From NCBI GenBank assembly GCA_900215285.1, contig OCMG01000004.1, positions 987,501-1,051,500 on the forward strand: a DNA stretch of 64,000 nucleotides, read 5' to 3'. The translations under genes were made by a program, and so were the position numbers. Every line of letters begins with the position of its first letter. Position 1 is the stretch's first letter. Positions 17,804 to 27,479 of the stretch are shown piece after piece. Below the pieces are notes generated by a model that saw only the letters and a list, made by a program, of their open reading frames with translations, was not told the origin of the DNA and made no database searches. The DNA is from Ensifer adhaerens. GTDB lineage: Bacteria > Pseudomonadota > Alphaproteobacteria > Rhizobiales > Rhizobiaceae.

Positions 17804-18135
17804 CGGAGCCGAAGCCGACAGGACGCAAGAGCGGAAGAGTGCTTGTGGCCGCTTTTTCTCTGTCTGCTCTTGTTATTCTGGTCTTCGCCTTCGCGCCACT
17901 GATCTCCGCCATGCTGGCCAGCATGATCGCCAATGCACATGGATGTGCGCTGGATGAGGGCAGCGTTCATCCCTGCCTGATCGGTGGGACAGATTACGGC
18001 GAGACGCTCTCCTTCATGTTCGTTCTCGGCTGGTTCGGATTGGTGACCGTGCCGATCGGAGCGCTGGCAGGCATCGTGTGGGCCGTCGTTCTCGTCGTGG
18101 TCCTGCTCGTGAATTTCAGAGGCAAGAAATCGTGA
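17800..18135 (+). CDS. Small two-helix membrane protein, unrecognised
   Basis: Protein of 111 residues that I do not recognise. It has a basic N-terminus ([13 protein letters not shown]), a hydrophobic segment [20 protein letters not shown], a loop containing two cysteines (AHGCALDEG and HPCLIGG), a second long hydrophobic stretch ([11 protein letters not shown] and [15 protein letters not shown]) and a basic end FRGKKS. The two loop cysteines would lie outside the cytoplasm if both ends are inside, which fits a periplasmic disulfide. Its ATG overlaps the hisA stop, so it is coupled to histidine genes. Base composition matches its neighbours. Function unknown. Confidence 0.7.
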   Translation: MTEPKPTGRKSGRVLVAAFSLSALVILVFAFAPLISAMLASMIANAHGCALDEGSVHPCLIGGTDYGETLSFMFVLGWFGLVTVPIGALAGIVWAVVLVVVLLVNFRGKKS

Positions 18136-18164
18136 CCTTCAAACGATTTGCGATCGGGCACTCC

Positions 18165-18194
18165 CTTGACAAGCGTGCGCCAGCGCCCTTTCTA
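18165..18194 (+). promoter_or_regulatory. Possible promoter for hisF-hisE-coaA
   Basis: CTTGAC (18165-18170) followed after 18 bases by TTTCTA (18189-18194), 39 bases before the hisF ATG. The -35 is a perfect match to the rhizobial consensus; the -10 is weak. It would give hisF-hisE-coaA their own start in the 97-base gap. Confidence 0.4.
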
Positions 18195-18232
18195 CCGGTA
18201 AGCAGATTTCCATACTCGCGGGAGCGGTATTC

Positions 18233-19027
18233 ATGACCCTGAAAGCACGCGTAATTCCCTGCCTCGACGTCAAGGACGGGCGCGTCGTCAAGGGCGTGAG
18301 CTTCGTCAATCTGGTCGATGCCGGCGACCCGGTCGACGCCGCCAAGGCCTATGATGCGGCCGGCGCAGACGAGCTTTGCTTCCTCGACATCACAGCGTCT
18401 TCCGACAATCGCGACACGATTTTCGACGTCGTCGCGCGCACGGCAGACCATTGCTTCATGCCGGTGACGGTTGGCGGCGGCGTGCGCAGCGTTGGCGATA
18501 TCCGTAAGCTGCTGCTGGCCGGAGCCGACAAGGTCTCGATCAATTCGGCCGCGGTGCAGAACCCGGATTTCGTCTCGGAAGCCGCCGACAAGTTCGGCGA
18601 CCAGTGCATCGTCGTCTCCATCGATTCGAAGAAGGTGTCGAAGCCCGGCGAGGCTGACCGCTGGGAAATCTTTACCCATGGCGGCCGCAATGCGACCGGC
18701 ATCGACGCCGTGGAATTCGCCATCAAGATGGTTGAACGCGGGGCCGGCGAACTGCTTTTGACCTCGATGGACCGCGACGGGCAGAAGTCGGGCTATGATA
18801 TCGGACTGACACGCACCATTGCGGACGCCGTCCATGTCCCGGTGATCGCATCCGGCGGCGTCGGCAATCTCGATCACATGGTCGAGGGCATCCGGGACGG
18901 TCATGCGACGGCGGTGCTGGCCGCCTCGATCTTCCATTTCGGCACCTATTCGATCGGTGAGGCCAAGCGCTACATGGCCGATCACGGCATTGCGATGCGG
19001 CTCGATCCGCCGGGAGAGGCAGCATGA
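18233..19027 (+). CDS. hisF: Imidazole glycerol phosphate synthase, cyclase subunit
   Basis: Cyclase half of the HisHF complex, producing imidazole glycerol phosphate and AICAR; 264 residues. The barrel has catalytic Asp12 ([14 protein letters not shown]) and the second Asp in [13 protein letters not shown], plus phosphate loops VGGGVRS and [14 protein letters not shown] site precedes the ATG. Its end overlaps hisE by four bases (ATGA), indicating coupled translation. Confidence 0.98.
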   Translation: MTLKARVIPCLDVKDGRVVKGVSFVNLVDAGDPVDAAKAYDAAGADELCFLDITASSDNRDTIFDVVARTADHCFMPVTVGGGVRSVGDIRKLLLAGADKVSINSAAVQNPDFVSEAADKFGDQCIVVSIDSKKVSKPGEADRWEIFTHGGRNATGIDAVEFAIKMVERGAGELLLTSMDRDGQKSGYDIGLTRTIADAVHVPVIASGGVGNLDHMVEGIRDGHATAVLAASIFHFGTYSIGEAKRYMADHGIAMRLDPPGEAA

Positions 19028-19347
19028 GCGGCTTTTCCCTTTCCGATCTCGAGGCCATCGTTGCCGCGCGCGCCAAGGCGTCGCCTGATGAATCCTGGAC
19101 TGCCAAGCTCTATGCGGGCGGGCAGCCGAAGGCCGCCAAGAAGCTGGGCGAAGAGGCTATCGAAGCCGTGATTGCAGCGATTGCCAATGACCGCGAAAAC
19201 CTCACTTACGAGGCGGCCGACCTTATCTATCATCTGCTCGTGGTTCTCGGCATTGCCGGCATCCCGATCAGCGACGTCATGGCAGAGCTCGAGCGCCGCA
19301 CGGCGCAATCGGGTCTCAAGGAAAAGGCGAGCCGGAAGCCATCATGA
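19024..19347 (+). CDS. hisE: Phosphoribosyl-ATP pyrophosphohydrolase
   Basis: Second step of histidine synthesis, hydrolysing phosphoribosyl-ATP to phosphoribosyl-AMP; 107 residues, monofunctional (no HisI fused). It has the MazG-like helix motifs [13 protein letters not shown] and [14 protein letters not shown] with the metal-binding acidic residues. Start and stop are both ATGA overlaps, with hisF upstream and coaA downstream. Confidence 0.96.
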   Translation: MSGFSLSDLEAIVAARAKASPDESWTAKLYAGGQPKAAKKLGEEAIEAVIAAIANDRENLTYEAADLIYHLLVVLGIAGIPISDVMAELERRTAQSGLKEKASRKPS

Positions 19348-20339
19348 ACAGCATTGTCGGCGACATCGAAGCGGTAGAAGCCTTGGATCATTTCCAGCCC
19401 AACGACTATTCCCCCTATCGTTTCTTCACAGCCGACCAATGGTCGCAGTTTCGCGCCGATACGCCGCTGACGCTGACGGCGGAAGAGGTTCGCCAACTCC
19501 GGTCACTCAACGACCCGATCGATATCTCGGAAGTGCGGCGCATCTATCTGTCGCTTTCGCGGCTGCTGTCGGCGCATGTCGAATCCTCGCAGCTCCTCTT
19601 TCGGCAGCGTCAGCAATTCCTTTCGACCGGCGACGATATCAAGACGCCCTTCGTCATCGGCATTGCAGGCTCCGTGGCCGTGGGCAAATCGACGACGGCG
19701 CGTATCCTGAAACAGCTGCTCGCCCGCTGGCCTTCGAGCCCGAAGGTCGATCTGGTCACGACGGACGGTTTTCTCTATCCGAACGCCGTTCTGAACGCTC
19801 ATAAGATCATGGACCGCAAGGGCTTTCCGGAAAGCTACGATATCGGCCAGCTTCTGCGCTTCCTTTCCGCCATCAAGGCCGGACAGCCGAATGTGAAGGC
19901 GCCGAAATATTCGCACCTGACCTATGACGTTCTCGACAACGAGTTCGACATCGTCGACCGGCCCGACATTCTGATCTTCGAGGGCATCAACGTTCTGCAA
20001 TCGCGCAATCTGCCTGCGGACGGGAAGATCGTGCCAATCGTCTCGGATTTCTTCGACTTCTCGATCTATATCGATGCCGAAGAGAGCCAGATCCACACCT
20101 GGTATATCGACCGCTTCATGCGGCTCCGGGAAACAGCGTTTAAAAAGCCGGAATCCTATTTCCATCGTTATGCGGAAGTCAGCGAAGCGGATGCGCTGAA
20201 AATCGCGGAAGGTCTGTGGTCCAATACAAACCTGAAGAACCTGCGCGAAAATATACTGCCGACGCGCCCGCGCGCCGACCTCATCCTGCGCAAGGGCAAG
20301 AACCACCTCATCGAGGAAGTGGCGCTGCGCAAGCTTTGA
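19344..20339 (+). CDS. coaA: Pantothenate kinase, type I
   Basis: First step of coenzyme A synthesis: phosphorylates pantothenate. Length is 331 residues, the bacterial type I form. P-loop GSVAVGKST at residues 109-117, followed by [10 protein letters not shown] and the substrate region [10 protein letters not shown]. The start overlaps the hisE stop, so coaA is read as the last gene of the his transcript. The linkage of his genes with coaA is common in rhizobia. No terminator is evident in the three bases before convergent alkB. Confidence 0.97.
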   Translation: MNSIVGDIEAVEALDHFQPNDYSPYRFFTADQWSQFRADTPLTLTAEEVRQLRSLNDPIDISEVRRIYLSLSRLLSAHVESSQLLFRQRQQFLSTGDDIKTPFVIGIAGSVAVGKSTTARILKQLLARWPSSPKVDLVTTDGFLYPNAVLNAHKIMDRKGFPESYDIGQLLRFLSAIKAGQPNVKAPKYSHLTYDVLDNEFDIVDRPDILIFEGINVLQSRNLPADGKIVPIVSDFFDFSIYIDAEESQIHTWYIDRFMRLRETAFKKPESYFHRYAEVSEADALKIAEGLWSNTNLKNLRENILPTRPRADLILRKGKNHLIEEVALRKL

Positions 20340-20342
20340 GTT

Positions 20343-20954
20343 TCAAGGGTTGACCCGGCGCAAGGTCAGGTTCAAGCGCCCCTCGCCTTTCAGAAGCGTC
20401 GAGGTGCCGGGATAGATGCGCGTCACGCCGTGAAACGCCAGCCGACTTTTGCCGGCGAGCAGCACGACGTCGCCGCTTGCCAGTTTCAGCGAAGCTGCCG
20501 GGCCGGTTCTTTCCTCGCCGCCGATCCGAAACAGGCAGGTATCACCCAGCGAAATCGACAGGACGGGTGCCGCAAATTCCCTTTCGTCTCTATCCTGATG
20601 CAGACCCATCTTGGCCTCGGGGCCATAGAAGTTCACGAGGCAGGCTTCCGGCTCCTTCGGATAATTTGACAACGCGTTCCACATGTCGAGGAGAGCTTGC
20701 GGGATGGCAGGCCAGGGCTTGCCCGTCACCGGATGGACCGGTTGGTAGCGATATCCCCTATCCTTGTCCGTCACCCAGCCGAGCGCGCCGAAATTCGTCA
20801 TGCGCACGGACATCGGCTTGCCGGTCTTGGGCATGGAGGGTCTAAAAAGCGGTGCCTCGGCAACCCCAGCCCGAACGGTCGCCAGCAGGGAGGCTTGGGC
20901 CTCGCGATCCAGATAGCCGGGCAAGTAGACGAAATCTTCCGGAAGCTCTTTCAT
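20343..20954 (-). CDS. alkB: AlkB-type DNA/RNA dealkylation dioxygenase
   Basis: Iron- and 2-oxoglutarate-dependent dioxygenase that removes methyl adducts from 1-methyladenine and 3-methylcytosine; 203 residues. The iron triad is His119, Asp121 (LHQDRDE) and His175 (LAFHGVTR), and the 2-oxoglutarate/active-site motif R-x-N-x-T-x-R is residues 193-199 (RLNLTLR). The nucleotide-recognition lid in the first 60 residues is present. No adaptive-response regulator gene is adjacent. Upstream arfB lies 33 bases away on the same strand. Confidence 0.95.
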   Translation of the reverse strand: MKELPEDFVYLPGYLDREAQASLLATVRAGVAEAPLFRPSMPKTGKPMSVRMTNFGALGWVTDKDRGYRYQPVHPVTGKPWPAIPQALLDMWNALSNYPKEPEACLVNFYGPEAKMGLHQDRDEREFAAPVLSISLGDTCLFRIGGEERTGPAASLKLASGDVVLLAGKSRLAFHGVTRIYPGTSTLLKGEGRLNLTLRRVNP

Positions 20955-20987
20955 CGCGCCAACTCCTCCTCCTTGCCGCTTACGTCT

Positions 20988-21422
20988 TCAATCGCCGCCC
21001 GGTTTGCCGCGCATCTTCTTGATTTCGGAGCGGCCGGACTTGGCTTTCAACCGACGCTCGATGGAGCCCTTTGTCGGCTTCGTCTTCCGCCGCGGCGGCG
21101 GTGGCGGCTGCATCGCCTCGACGATCAGCTCTTTCAGGCGTTCGCGCGCGTCTTCGCGATTGCGGTCCTGGCTGCGGAAGCGGCTCGCCTCGATCAGAAG
21201 CACGCCGTCCTTCGACAGTCGCCGGCCGGCGATCTTGGCGGCGCGTTCCTTGACGGCGTCAGACAGCGAGGGCGACGCCATCAGCGGGTAGAAGAGCTGC
21301 ACGGCGCTCGCGACCTTGTTGACATTCTGGCCGCCGGGGCCGCCGGCGAGGATGAACTGCTCGGTCAGTTCCCAGCCGTTGATCGTGACGCGGCTCGAGA
21401 TGATGAGGTCTTCGCTGGCCAT
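20988..21422 (-). CDS. arfB: Alternative ribosome-rescue peptidyl-tRNA hydrolase ArfB
   Basis: Codon-independent release factor (YaeJ type) that rescues stalled ribosomes; 144 residues. It carries the catalytic GGQ motif in GGPGGQNVNK (residues 27-36), then a basic C-terminal tail (PPPRRKTKPTKGSIERRLKAKS) that inserts in the mRNA channel. The ATG at 21422 has a GGAATAGGAAG ribosome site. The longer frame to 21791 is the antisense of pckA and not part of the gene. Confidence 0.95.
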   Translation of the reverse strand: MASEDLIISSRVTINGWELTEQFILAGGPGGQNVNKVASAVQLFYPLMASPSLSDAVKERAAKIAGRRLSKDGVLLIEASRFRSQDRNREDARERLKELIVEAMQPPPPPRRKTKPTKGSIERRLKAKSGRSEIKKMRGKPGGD

Positions 21423-21499
21423 TCTTCCTATTCCTGCGGCGTTGCGGACGCTGACCTCTATTTCACATGTTCCGCCGGCGTCAAACAACCTTGAAACGG

Positions 21500-21535
21500 G
21501 AAAACCCGGCGCGCGTTCCAGCGCACCGGGTTTCA
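21500..21535 (-). terminator. Rho-independent terminator of pckA
   Basis: On the minus strand AAACCCGGTGCGC pairs with GCGCGCCGGGTTT (21521-21533 with 21502-21514) with one wobble, followed by TTCCCG. It lies 27 bases after the pckA stop. Confidence 0.72.
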
Positions 21536-21561
21536 CGTGAATCCGTCTGTGGTCCTCTGGC

Positions 21562-23172
21562 TTATTCAGCCGCCAGACGGGTGCCGGGGGCGGCGTCACG
21601 GACGCTGCCATCGACGTGATTTTCGAACTTGGCAAAGTTGGCGACGAACATGTCGACCAGTTTGCGGGCCTGGGCATCATAGGCTGCGCCATCGGCCCAG
21701 GTCGAACGCGGATCCAGGATCGTCGTGTCGACACCTTCAACGGCAACCGGCACGCGGAAGCCGAAATTCGGATCGACGCGGAACTCGACATTGTTCAGCG
21801 ATCCATCGAGAGCGGACGTCAGAAGCGCCCGGGTCGCCTTGATCGGCATGCGCTTGCCGGTGCCGTATGCGCCGCCGGTCCAGCCGGTGGAAACGAGCCA
21901 GCAGTTGACGCCGTGCTTGGCGATCAGGTCCTTGAGCAGGTTGCCGTATTCCGACGGGTGACGCGGCATGAACGGTGCGCCGAAGCAGGTCGAGAAGGTG
22001 GCTTCCGGCTCGGTCACGCCCTTTTCCGTCCCGGCGACCTTGGCGGTGTAGCCGGAGAGGAAGTGGTACATGGCCTGTTCAGGTGTCAGCTTGGCGATCG
22101 GCGGCAGCACGCCGAAGGCGTCAGCCGTCAGCATGATGATGTTCTTCGGCTGGCCCGCACGACCCGTTTCCGATGCGTTCGGGATGAAGTGCAGCGGATA
22201 GGCGCTGCGGGTGTTTTCCGTGGCCGAGGCATCGTCGAAGTTCGGAACGCGGGCGTCATCGAGAGCCACGTTTTCCAGAACCGTGCCGAAGCGGCGCGAT
22301 GCGGCGTAGATTTCCGGCTCGGCTTCAGCGGAGAGACGAATGGTCTTGGCGTAGCAGCCGCCTTCGAAGTTGAAGACGCCATCTTCGCCCCAACCATGCT
22401 CGTCGTCACCGATGAGCGTGCGGCTCGGATCGGCCGAGAGCGTGGTCTTGCCGGTACCCGAGAGGCCGAAGAAGACCGCCGTGTCGCCAGCGGGGCCGAC
22501 ATTGGCCGAGCAGTGCATCGGCATGACCTTCCTGGCCGGCAGGAGGTAGTTCAGCGCCGTGAAGACCGACTTCTTGATTTCGCCGGCGTAGGAGGTGCCA
22601 CCGATGAGAACGACGCCGTTTTCGAGATCGCAGGCGATCACGGTTTCGGTGCGGCAGCCATGACGCTCCGGATTGGCGCGGAAGGACGGCAGATCGATGA
22701 TCGTGAACTTCGGCACAAAGCTTGCGAGCGTCGACGGGTCCGGACGGATCAGCAGATTGCGGATGAACAGCGAATGCCAGGCATATTCGGTGACGACGCG
22801 GGTCGGCAGGGCGTTGGCGGCATCAGCGCCACCGATCAGGTCCTGTACGTAGAGCGACTTGCCTTCGGCGAAGTGCAGCATGTCGTTGTAGAGGGTTTCG
22901 AAATGCAGCGGCGACATGGGCTTGTTGTTGTCCCACCAGATCTGGCCATCAGTCTTGCCATCGCGGACGACAAACTTGTCCTTGGCGGAGCGGCCGGTGT
23001 GCTGGCCGGTCATGGCGCGCAGCGCACCATCAGCCGTCAGGGTGGCTTCGCCATTGCGGATGGCTTCTTCGTAAAGGGACGCTTCCAGGAAGTTATAGCG
23101 AACCGTCGCCAGATTCCTGAAGCCGATCTTTGCCAGACCGTTAGCCTGGTTGCGAACGCCGAGCTCCTCCAT
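21562..23172 (-). CDS. pckA: Phosphoenolpyruvate carboxykinase (ATP)
   Basis: Gluconeogenic conversion of oxaloacetate to phosphoenolpyruvate using ATP; 536 residues, the expected rhizobial size. The kinase-1a P-loop is [11 protein letters not shown], followed by the metal site region LIGDDEHGW, and the substrate-binding [10 protein letters not shown] lies near the N-terminus. The ATG at 23172 has an AAGGA site. It is divergent from chvI across a 320-base AT-rich gap, as in other Rhizobiaceae. In Sinorhizobium the gene is strongly carbon-regulated. Confidence 0.98.
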   Translation of the reverse strand: MEELGVRNQANGLAKIGFRNLATVRYNFLEASLYEEAIRNGEATLTADGALRAMTGQHTGRSAKDKFVVRDGKTDGQIWWDNNKPMSPLHFETLYNDMLHFAEGKSLYVQDLIGGADAANALPTRVVTEYAWHSLFIRNLLIRPDPSTLASFVPKFTIIDLPSFRANPERHGCRTETVIACDLENGVVLIGGTSYAGEIKKSVFTALNYLLPARKVMPMHCSANVGPAGDTAVFFGLSGTGKTTLSADPSRTLIGDDEHGWGEDGVFNFEGGCYAKTIRLSAEAEPEIYAASRRFGTVLENVALDDARVPNFDDASATENTRSAYPLHFIPNASETGRAGQPKNIIMLTADAFGVLPPIAKLTPEQAMYHFLSGYTAKVAGTEKGVTEPEATFSTCFGAPFMPRHPSEYGNLLKDLIAKHGVNCWLVSTGWTGGAYGTGKRMPIKATRALLTSALDGSLNNVEFRVDPNFGFRVPVAVEGVDTTILDPRSTWADGAAYDAQARKLVDMFVANFAKFENHVDGSVRDAAPGTRLAAE

Positions 23173-23492
23173 CGTGCAAATTCCTTTTCTTACTGGTTGC
23201 ACCGTCGATGTGGGGGAACATAGGCAGAGTTTTTTAAAAAGACAATTGGCAAAAAGTAGATTTTTACAATGATATCAATATATTAATCGATTTAATTTTT
23301 CCTTCGATTTTTTAAATCGTTTGAATGCCGATGGGCTGAGGCGATTTTGACCGGGGAGTAAAATTTGCCATGGTTCATCCGCTCTTTGCGCTTGCCACAA
23401 TTTGTTCCACCTTTATCCTCATGAAGCGATCCGACTCAACGGGTGCGGCCGAAGTACAGGCTGGCTGCGCCACGCGATTCCAAAGGAGATGA
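23173..23492. promoter_or_regulatory. pckA-chvI divergent regulatory region
   Basis: The 320-base gap has an AT-rich core (about 23220-23320) unlike the GC-rich surroundings. It holds a perfect inverted repeat, CGATTTAA (23288-23295) and TTAAATCG (23312-23319), and a CTTGCC-N17-TATCCT promoter-like pair (about 23390-23418) pointing to chvI. No gene was found in it. It should carry the pckA and chvI promoters. Confidence 0.6.
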
Positions 23493-24230
23493 ATGCCCAT
23501 GTTGACAATTGCACTCGTGGACGATGACCGGAACATCTTGACGTCTGTTTCGATCGCCCTCGAAGCGGAAGGTTATAAAGTCGAGACCTACACGGACGGG
23601 GCTTCCGCACTTGAAGGTCTGCTGGCTCGTCCTCCGCAGCTCGCAATTTTCGACATCAAGATGCCGCGCATGGATGGGATGGAACTGCTGCGCCGCCTGC
23701 GACAGAAGTCGGATCTGCCGGTGATCTTCCTGACCTCCAAGGATGAAGAGATCGACGAACTGTTCGGCCTGAAGATGGGCGCCGACGATTTCATCACCAA
23801 GCCCTTCTCCCAACGTCTGCTGGTCGAGCGCGTCAAGGCGGTCCTGCGCCGCGCCGCAAGCCGCGAAGCTGCCGCCGTTGCCGGAGCAACTGCCAAGCCC
23901 GGCGCCCAGGCGACCGCCCCGTCGCGCTCGCTGGAGCGCGGCCAGCTGATCATGGACCAGGAACGCCATACCTGCACCTGGAAGGGCGAACCTGTGACAT
24001 TGACCGTCACCGAATTCCTCATCCTGCATTCTCTGGCGCAGCGTCCGGGTGTGGTGAAAAGCCGCGATTCGCTTATGGACGCGGCCTATGACGAACAGGT
24101 ATATGTCGATGACCGGACGATCGACAGCCACATCAAGCGGCTGCGCAAGAAGTTCAAGATGGTCGATACGGAATTTGACATGATCGAGACGCTCTATGGC
24201 GTCGGATACAGGTTCCGCGAAGCCGCCTGA
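23493..24230 (+). CDS. chvI: Two-component response regulator ChvI
   Basis: OmpR-family regulator of 245 residues controlling envelope, exopolysaccharide and virulence genes (ChvI/BvrR). Receiver domain with phosphoacceptor Asp54 ([13 protein letters not shown]) and the ALVDDDRN start; C-terminal winged-helix DNA-binding domain with [15 protein letters not shown] and YGVGYRF. AAGGAG at 23483-23488 sits 4 bases from the ATG at 23493 and 10 from an alternative ATG at 23499, so either may be used. chvG lies downstream on the same strand. Confidence 0.97.
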   Translation: MPMLTIALVDDDRNILTSVSIALEAEGYKVETYTDGASALEGLLARPPQLAIFDIKMPRMDGMELLRRLRQKSDLPVIFLTSKDEEIDELFGLKMGADDFITKPFSQRLLVERVKAVLRRAASREAAAVAGATAKPGAQATAPSRSLERGQLIMDQERHTCTWKGEPVTLTVTEFLILHSLAQRPGVVKSRDSLMDAAYDEQVYVDDRTIDSHIKRLRKKFKMVDTEFDMIETLYGVGYRFREAA

Positions 24231-24283
24231 GCCACCGATCTGAGATATACATGATTTGAACGCGGGGCCGGTACCCTTCCGGA

Positions 24284-26116
24284 GTGCGCCCCGCGTGTCG
24301 CAACAGGGCGACACGGACAGCGGAATTGGCGGACAACACTCTCGACAACAGCTTCGAAGACACGGTGGATGCCGGAGACAAACGTCCCGGCGGTCGCGTG
24401 CGCTTCTGGCCGTTCCCGCGCATCCGCCGAATCCTGCGGCATGCGGTCTTCTCGAGCCTGACGCGCCGCATCCTGTTCTTCAACTTCACCGCCCTCATCG
24501 TCCTCGTCGGCGGCATTCTTTATCTCAACCAGTTTCGCGAAGGACTGATCGACGCGCGCGTCGAGAGCCTGCTGACACAGGGCGAGATCATTTCCGGCGC
24601 GATCGCCGCCTCCGCCTCGGTGGATACCAATTCGATCACCATCGATCCGCAGAAGCTGCTGGAGTTGCAGGCCGGCCAGAGCATCACGCCGGTTCCGAAC
24701 GATGAGGATCTGGAATTCCCCATCGTTCCCCAGCGCGTGGCGCCGGTTCTTCGCCGGCTCATCTCACCGACGCGGACGCGCGCACGCATCTATGATGCCG
24801 ATGCCAATCTGATCCTCGATTCCAAGCATCTGTACACGGGTGCGCAGGTGCTGCGCTTCGATCTGCCGCCACTTCAGGGTGAACCTCTGAGCTGGTCCGA
24901 CCGGATCGCCAATTTCTTCAACCGTCTCCTGCAGCAGAGCGATCTTCCGGTCTACAAGGAATCTCCCGGCGGCGACGGCTCGATCTATCCGGAAGTGATG
25001 AACGCGCTGACCGGCGTGCGCGGTGCAGTGGTTCGCATCACGGAAGACGGCGATCTCATTGTCTCCGTCGCGGTTCCGATCCAGCGTTTTCGCGCCGTTC
25101 TGGGCGTGCTGCTGCTTTCGACCCAGGCCGGCGATATCGACAAGATCGTTCATGCGGAGCGTTTTGCGATCCTGCGCGTGTTCGGGGTCGCCACGCTCGT
25201 CAACGTCATTGTCTCGCTGCTTCTGTCTTCGACCATCGCAACGCCGCTTCGGCGGCTGTCCGCCGCAGCGATTCGCGTCCGGCGCGGCAAGGAACGCGCG
25301 GAGATTCCGGATTTTTCGGATCGCCAGGACGAAATCGGCAACCTGTCGATCGCGCTGCGCGGCATGACCAACGCGCTTTACGACCGTATCGACGCGATCG
25401 AGCAATTTGCCGCGGATGTGAGCCACGAGTTGAAGAACCCCTTGACCTCACTGCGCAGCGCGGTCGAAACTCTACCGCTCGCCAAGACCGACAATTCGAA
25501 ACAGCGGCTGATGGACATCATCCAGCACGACGTGCGTCGCCTCGATCGCCTCATCAGCGACATCTCCGATGCTTCGCGCCTTGATGCGGAACTGGCGCGC
25601 GTCGATCAGCGCGAAGTCGATCTCGAGAAGCTGCTAGGCGACCTGGTCAACATTTCGCGCGAAATCCGCAGTGCCAAGAAACCAGTCACGATCGATTTGC
25701 AGATCGATCGCAACGCCAAGGGCGCGAAGGACGGATTCCGCGTGCCGGGGCACGATCTGCGCATCGGGCAGATCATTACGAACCTCATCGAAAACGCCCG
25801 CTCCTTCGTCCCCTTGGAAAATGGGCGCATCCTGGTGAAGCTGACGCGCAACCGGCACCAGTGCGTCGTCATCGTCGAGGACAACGGGCCGGGCATCCAG
25901 GCGGAAGACATAGAGCGGATTTTCGAGCGGTTCTACACGGACCGTCCCGAAGGCGAGGACTTCGGGCAGAATTCCGGCCTAGGTCTCTCCATCAGCCGGC
26001 AGATCGCCGAAGCGCATCAGGGCACCTTGCGCGCCGAGAACATTGCGCCCGGGGACAAGGAAAAGCGGGGCGGCGCACGCTTCATTCTCACCCTGCCCGC
26101 CTTTACCGAAGCATGA
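24284..26116 (+). CDS. chvG: Sensor histidine kinase ChvG/ExoS
   Basis: Envelope sensor kinase partner of ChvI (ChvG/ExoS/BvrS). Two membrane segments (ILFFNFTALIVLVGGILYL and VFGVATLVNVIVSLLLS) flank a long periplasmic domain, followed by HAMP, the H-box VSHELKNPL with His381 and an ATPase domain (GLGLSISRQIAEAHQG). The start is uncertain: GTG at 24284 gives 610 residues, and an in-frame TTG at 24326 gives 596, close to the known 595-residue ExoS; neither has a strong ribosome site. Its TGA overlaps the hprK ATG by three bases. Confidence 0.95.
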   Translation: MRPACRNRATRTAELADNTLDNSFEDTVDAGDKRPGGRVRFWPFPRIRRILRHAVFSSLTRRILFFNFTALIVLVGGILYLNQFREGLIDARVESLLTQGEIISGAIAASASVDTNSITIDPQKLLELQAGQSITPVPNDEDLEFPIVPQRVAPVLRRLISPTRTRARIYDADANLILDSKHLYTGAQVLRFDLPPLQGEPLSWSDRIANFFNRLLQQSDLPVYKESPGGDGSIYPEVMNALTGVRGAVVRITEDGDLIVSVAVPIQRFRAVLGVLLLSTQAGDIDKIVHAERFAILRVFGVATLVNVIVSLLLSSTIATPLRRLSAAAIRVRRGKERAEIPDFSDRQDEIGNLSIALRGMTNALYDRIDAIEQFAADVSHELKNPLTSLRSAVETLPLAKTDNSKQRLMDIIQHDVRRLDRLISDISDASRLDAELARVDQREVDLEKLLGDLVNISREIRSAKKPVTIDLQIDRNAKGAKDGFRVPGHDLRIGQIITNLIENARSFVPLENGRILVKLTRNRHQCVVIVEDNGPGIQAEDIERIFERFYTDRPEGEDFGQNSGLGLSISRQIAEAHQGTLRAENIAPGDKEKRGGARFILTLPAFTEA

Positions 26117-26559
26117 GTGCCGCGCGAAACCTGCATGCGACAGCCATCGTCATCGGCACGCAAGGCTTTCTGTTTGTGGGATCGTCTGGGAGCGGAAAGA
26201 CGGACAGGGCGCTGGCCTGCCTCGCGCAGGCGCAGGCAAGGGGACTTCATGCAGCCCTGGTGGGTGATGATCAGGTGATCGTCTGCGCAAGACATGGCCG
26301 GATCATCGCAGAGGCCATTGATACGATTGCCGGTCAGGCGGAAATTCGCGGCGCCGGCATTGTCGGTGTGTCCGTCGTCGCAGCGGCCGTCATGGATTTC
26401 GCGGTAGAACCGGTCGATACTGCTACTTCAGCGCGCATGCCGCCGGAGGACGAACAGTTTCATCTCTGTGAAATGGGAACGTTGCCCCTCTTGCGACTGC
26501 CTTTGCAGTCCAGCGAGACTTTGGACAATCTTCTCCTGATCGCGGCTGCAAGAGCATGA
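26113..26559 (+). CDS. hprK: HPr kinase/phosphorylase, short alphaproteobacterial form
   Basis: Phosphorylates the regulatory serine of HPr. At 148 residues it is about half the Gram-positive length: it keeps only the C-terminal catalytic domain and lacks the N-terminal domain, as usual in Rhizobiales. The P-loop GSSGSGKT is at residues 23-30, followed by LVGDDQVIV and the signature-like region EIRGAGIVGV. It overlaps chvG (ATGA), tying PTS regulation to the envelope sensor in one transcript. Confidence 0.93.
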   Translation: MSAARNLHATAIVIGTQGFLFVGSSGSGKTDRALACLAQAQARGLHAALVGDDQVIVCARHGRIIAEAIDTIAGQAEIRGAGIVGVSVVAAAVMDFAVEPVDTATSARMPPEDEQFHLCEMGTLPLLRLPLQSSETLDNLLLIAAARA

Positions 26560-26707
26560 TTCGCGGTATTTTCGGCCTTCGTGGGGCTTTATTTTGCTCT
26601 TGCACTTCGAAATTTCCTCGCCATGATGGCCACCTTGCCGGTGGACGTTATTATTGCAATGCGATAAAGCGCGTGCCTCTGGACTGTGCAATGGAGCAAA
26701 CTGCGAC

Positions 26708-27109
26708 ATGATCGGACTTGTGCTTGTCACCCATGGCAAGCTGGCTGAAGAATTTCGTCACGCCCTCGAACATGTGGTCGGGCCGCAAAAGCTGCTTGAG
26801 ACCGTTTCGATCGGGCCGGAAGACGATATGGATCAGCGCCGGCAGGATATCCTTGACTCCGTCATGCGCGCGGATGAGGGACATGGTGTCATCATCCTGA
26901 CGGACATGTTTGGCGGTACCCCTTCCAACCTTGCAATTTCGGTGATGTCCGCAGGCCGGATCGAGGTGATCGCCGGCGTCAATCTTCCCATGCTGATCAA
27001 GCTCGCCGGCATTCGCGGCGAGAACAACATGCAGAAGGCGCTGACGGATTCGTCCGAAGCCGGTCGCAAATATATCAACGTTGCGAGCAGCGTGCTTGCC
27101 AGCAAATAA
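26708..27109 (+). CDS. PTS EIIA, mannose family (regulatory)
   Basis: EIIA(Man)-type phosphocarrier of 133 residues. Phosphorylation site His9 is in IGLVLVTHGKLA; a second conserved block is VIILTDMFGGTPSN. No sugar-specific EIIB or EIIC gene is nearby, so it most likely acts in signalling, as established for the rhizobial incomplete PTS. It is 148 bases after hprK and 28 before HPr. A GGAG at about -13 precedes the ATG. Confidence 0.93.
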   Translation: MIGLVLVTHGKLAEEFRHALEHVVGPQKLLETVSIGPEDDMDQRRQDILDSVMRADEGHGVIILTDMFGGTPSNLAISVMSAGRIEVIAGVNLPMLIKLAGIRGENNMQKALTDSSEAGRKYINVASSVLASK

Positions 27110-27136
27110 CCTCAAGATCGGGAGCAAGACCTAAAG

Positions 27137-27409
27137 GTGTCCGTTTCACGCGAGCTTCTGATCATCAACAAGCGCGGGCTGCATGCGCGCGCGTCTGCCA
27201 AATTCGTTCAGACCGTCGAAGGCTTTGATGCCAAGATCAGCGTTTCCAAGGACGGGATGACCGTTGGCGGAACATCGATCATGGGCCTGATGATGCTTGC
27301 CGCAAGCCCGGGATGTACAGTGATGGTTGAGGCAGATGGCGCCGAAGCCGATGCTGCCCTCGAGGCCATTGCCGCCCTGATCGCCGACAAGTTTGGCGAA
27401 GAGGCCTGA
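27137..27409 (+). CDS. ptsH: Phosphocarrier protein HPr
   Basis: HPr of 90 residues beginning at GTG 27137. The phosphohistidine His16 is in NKRGLHARAS, and the HprK-target serine is in GGTSIMGLMMLA. Placed after hprK and EIIA(Man), it completes a regulatory phosphorelay that receives phosphate from an EI(Ntr) encoded elsewhere. HprK-phosphorylation of the serine would be expected to block or alter this relay. Confidence 0.95.
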   Translation: MSVSRELLIINKRGLHARASAKFVQTVEGFDAKISVSKDGMTVGGTSIMGLMMLAASPGCTVMVEADGAEADAALEAIAALIADKFGEEA

Positions 27410-27479
27410 ATTCCTTTCATTGGCGTTGGCAGGTTACCCGGCCTTCGAGGCTGGTTCATAACGCTTGATTCATCCTGCG

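Noticed and set aside
21423..21791. Longer ArfB reading upstream of 21422
   Set aside because: The extra 123 residues are antisense to the pckA 3' end and to its terminator; the ATG at 21422 has a good ribosome site.
21616..23223. Plus-strand open frame of 535 codons opposite pckA
   Set aside because: Antisense shadow caused by GC-rich codon use; no motif.
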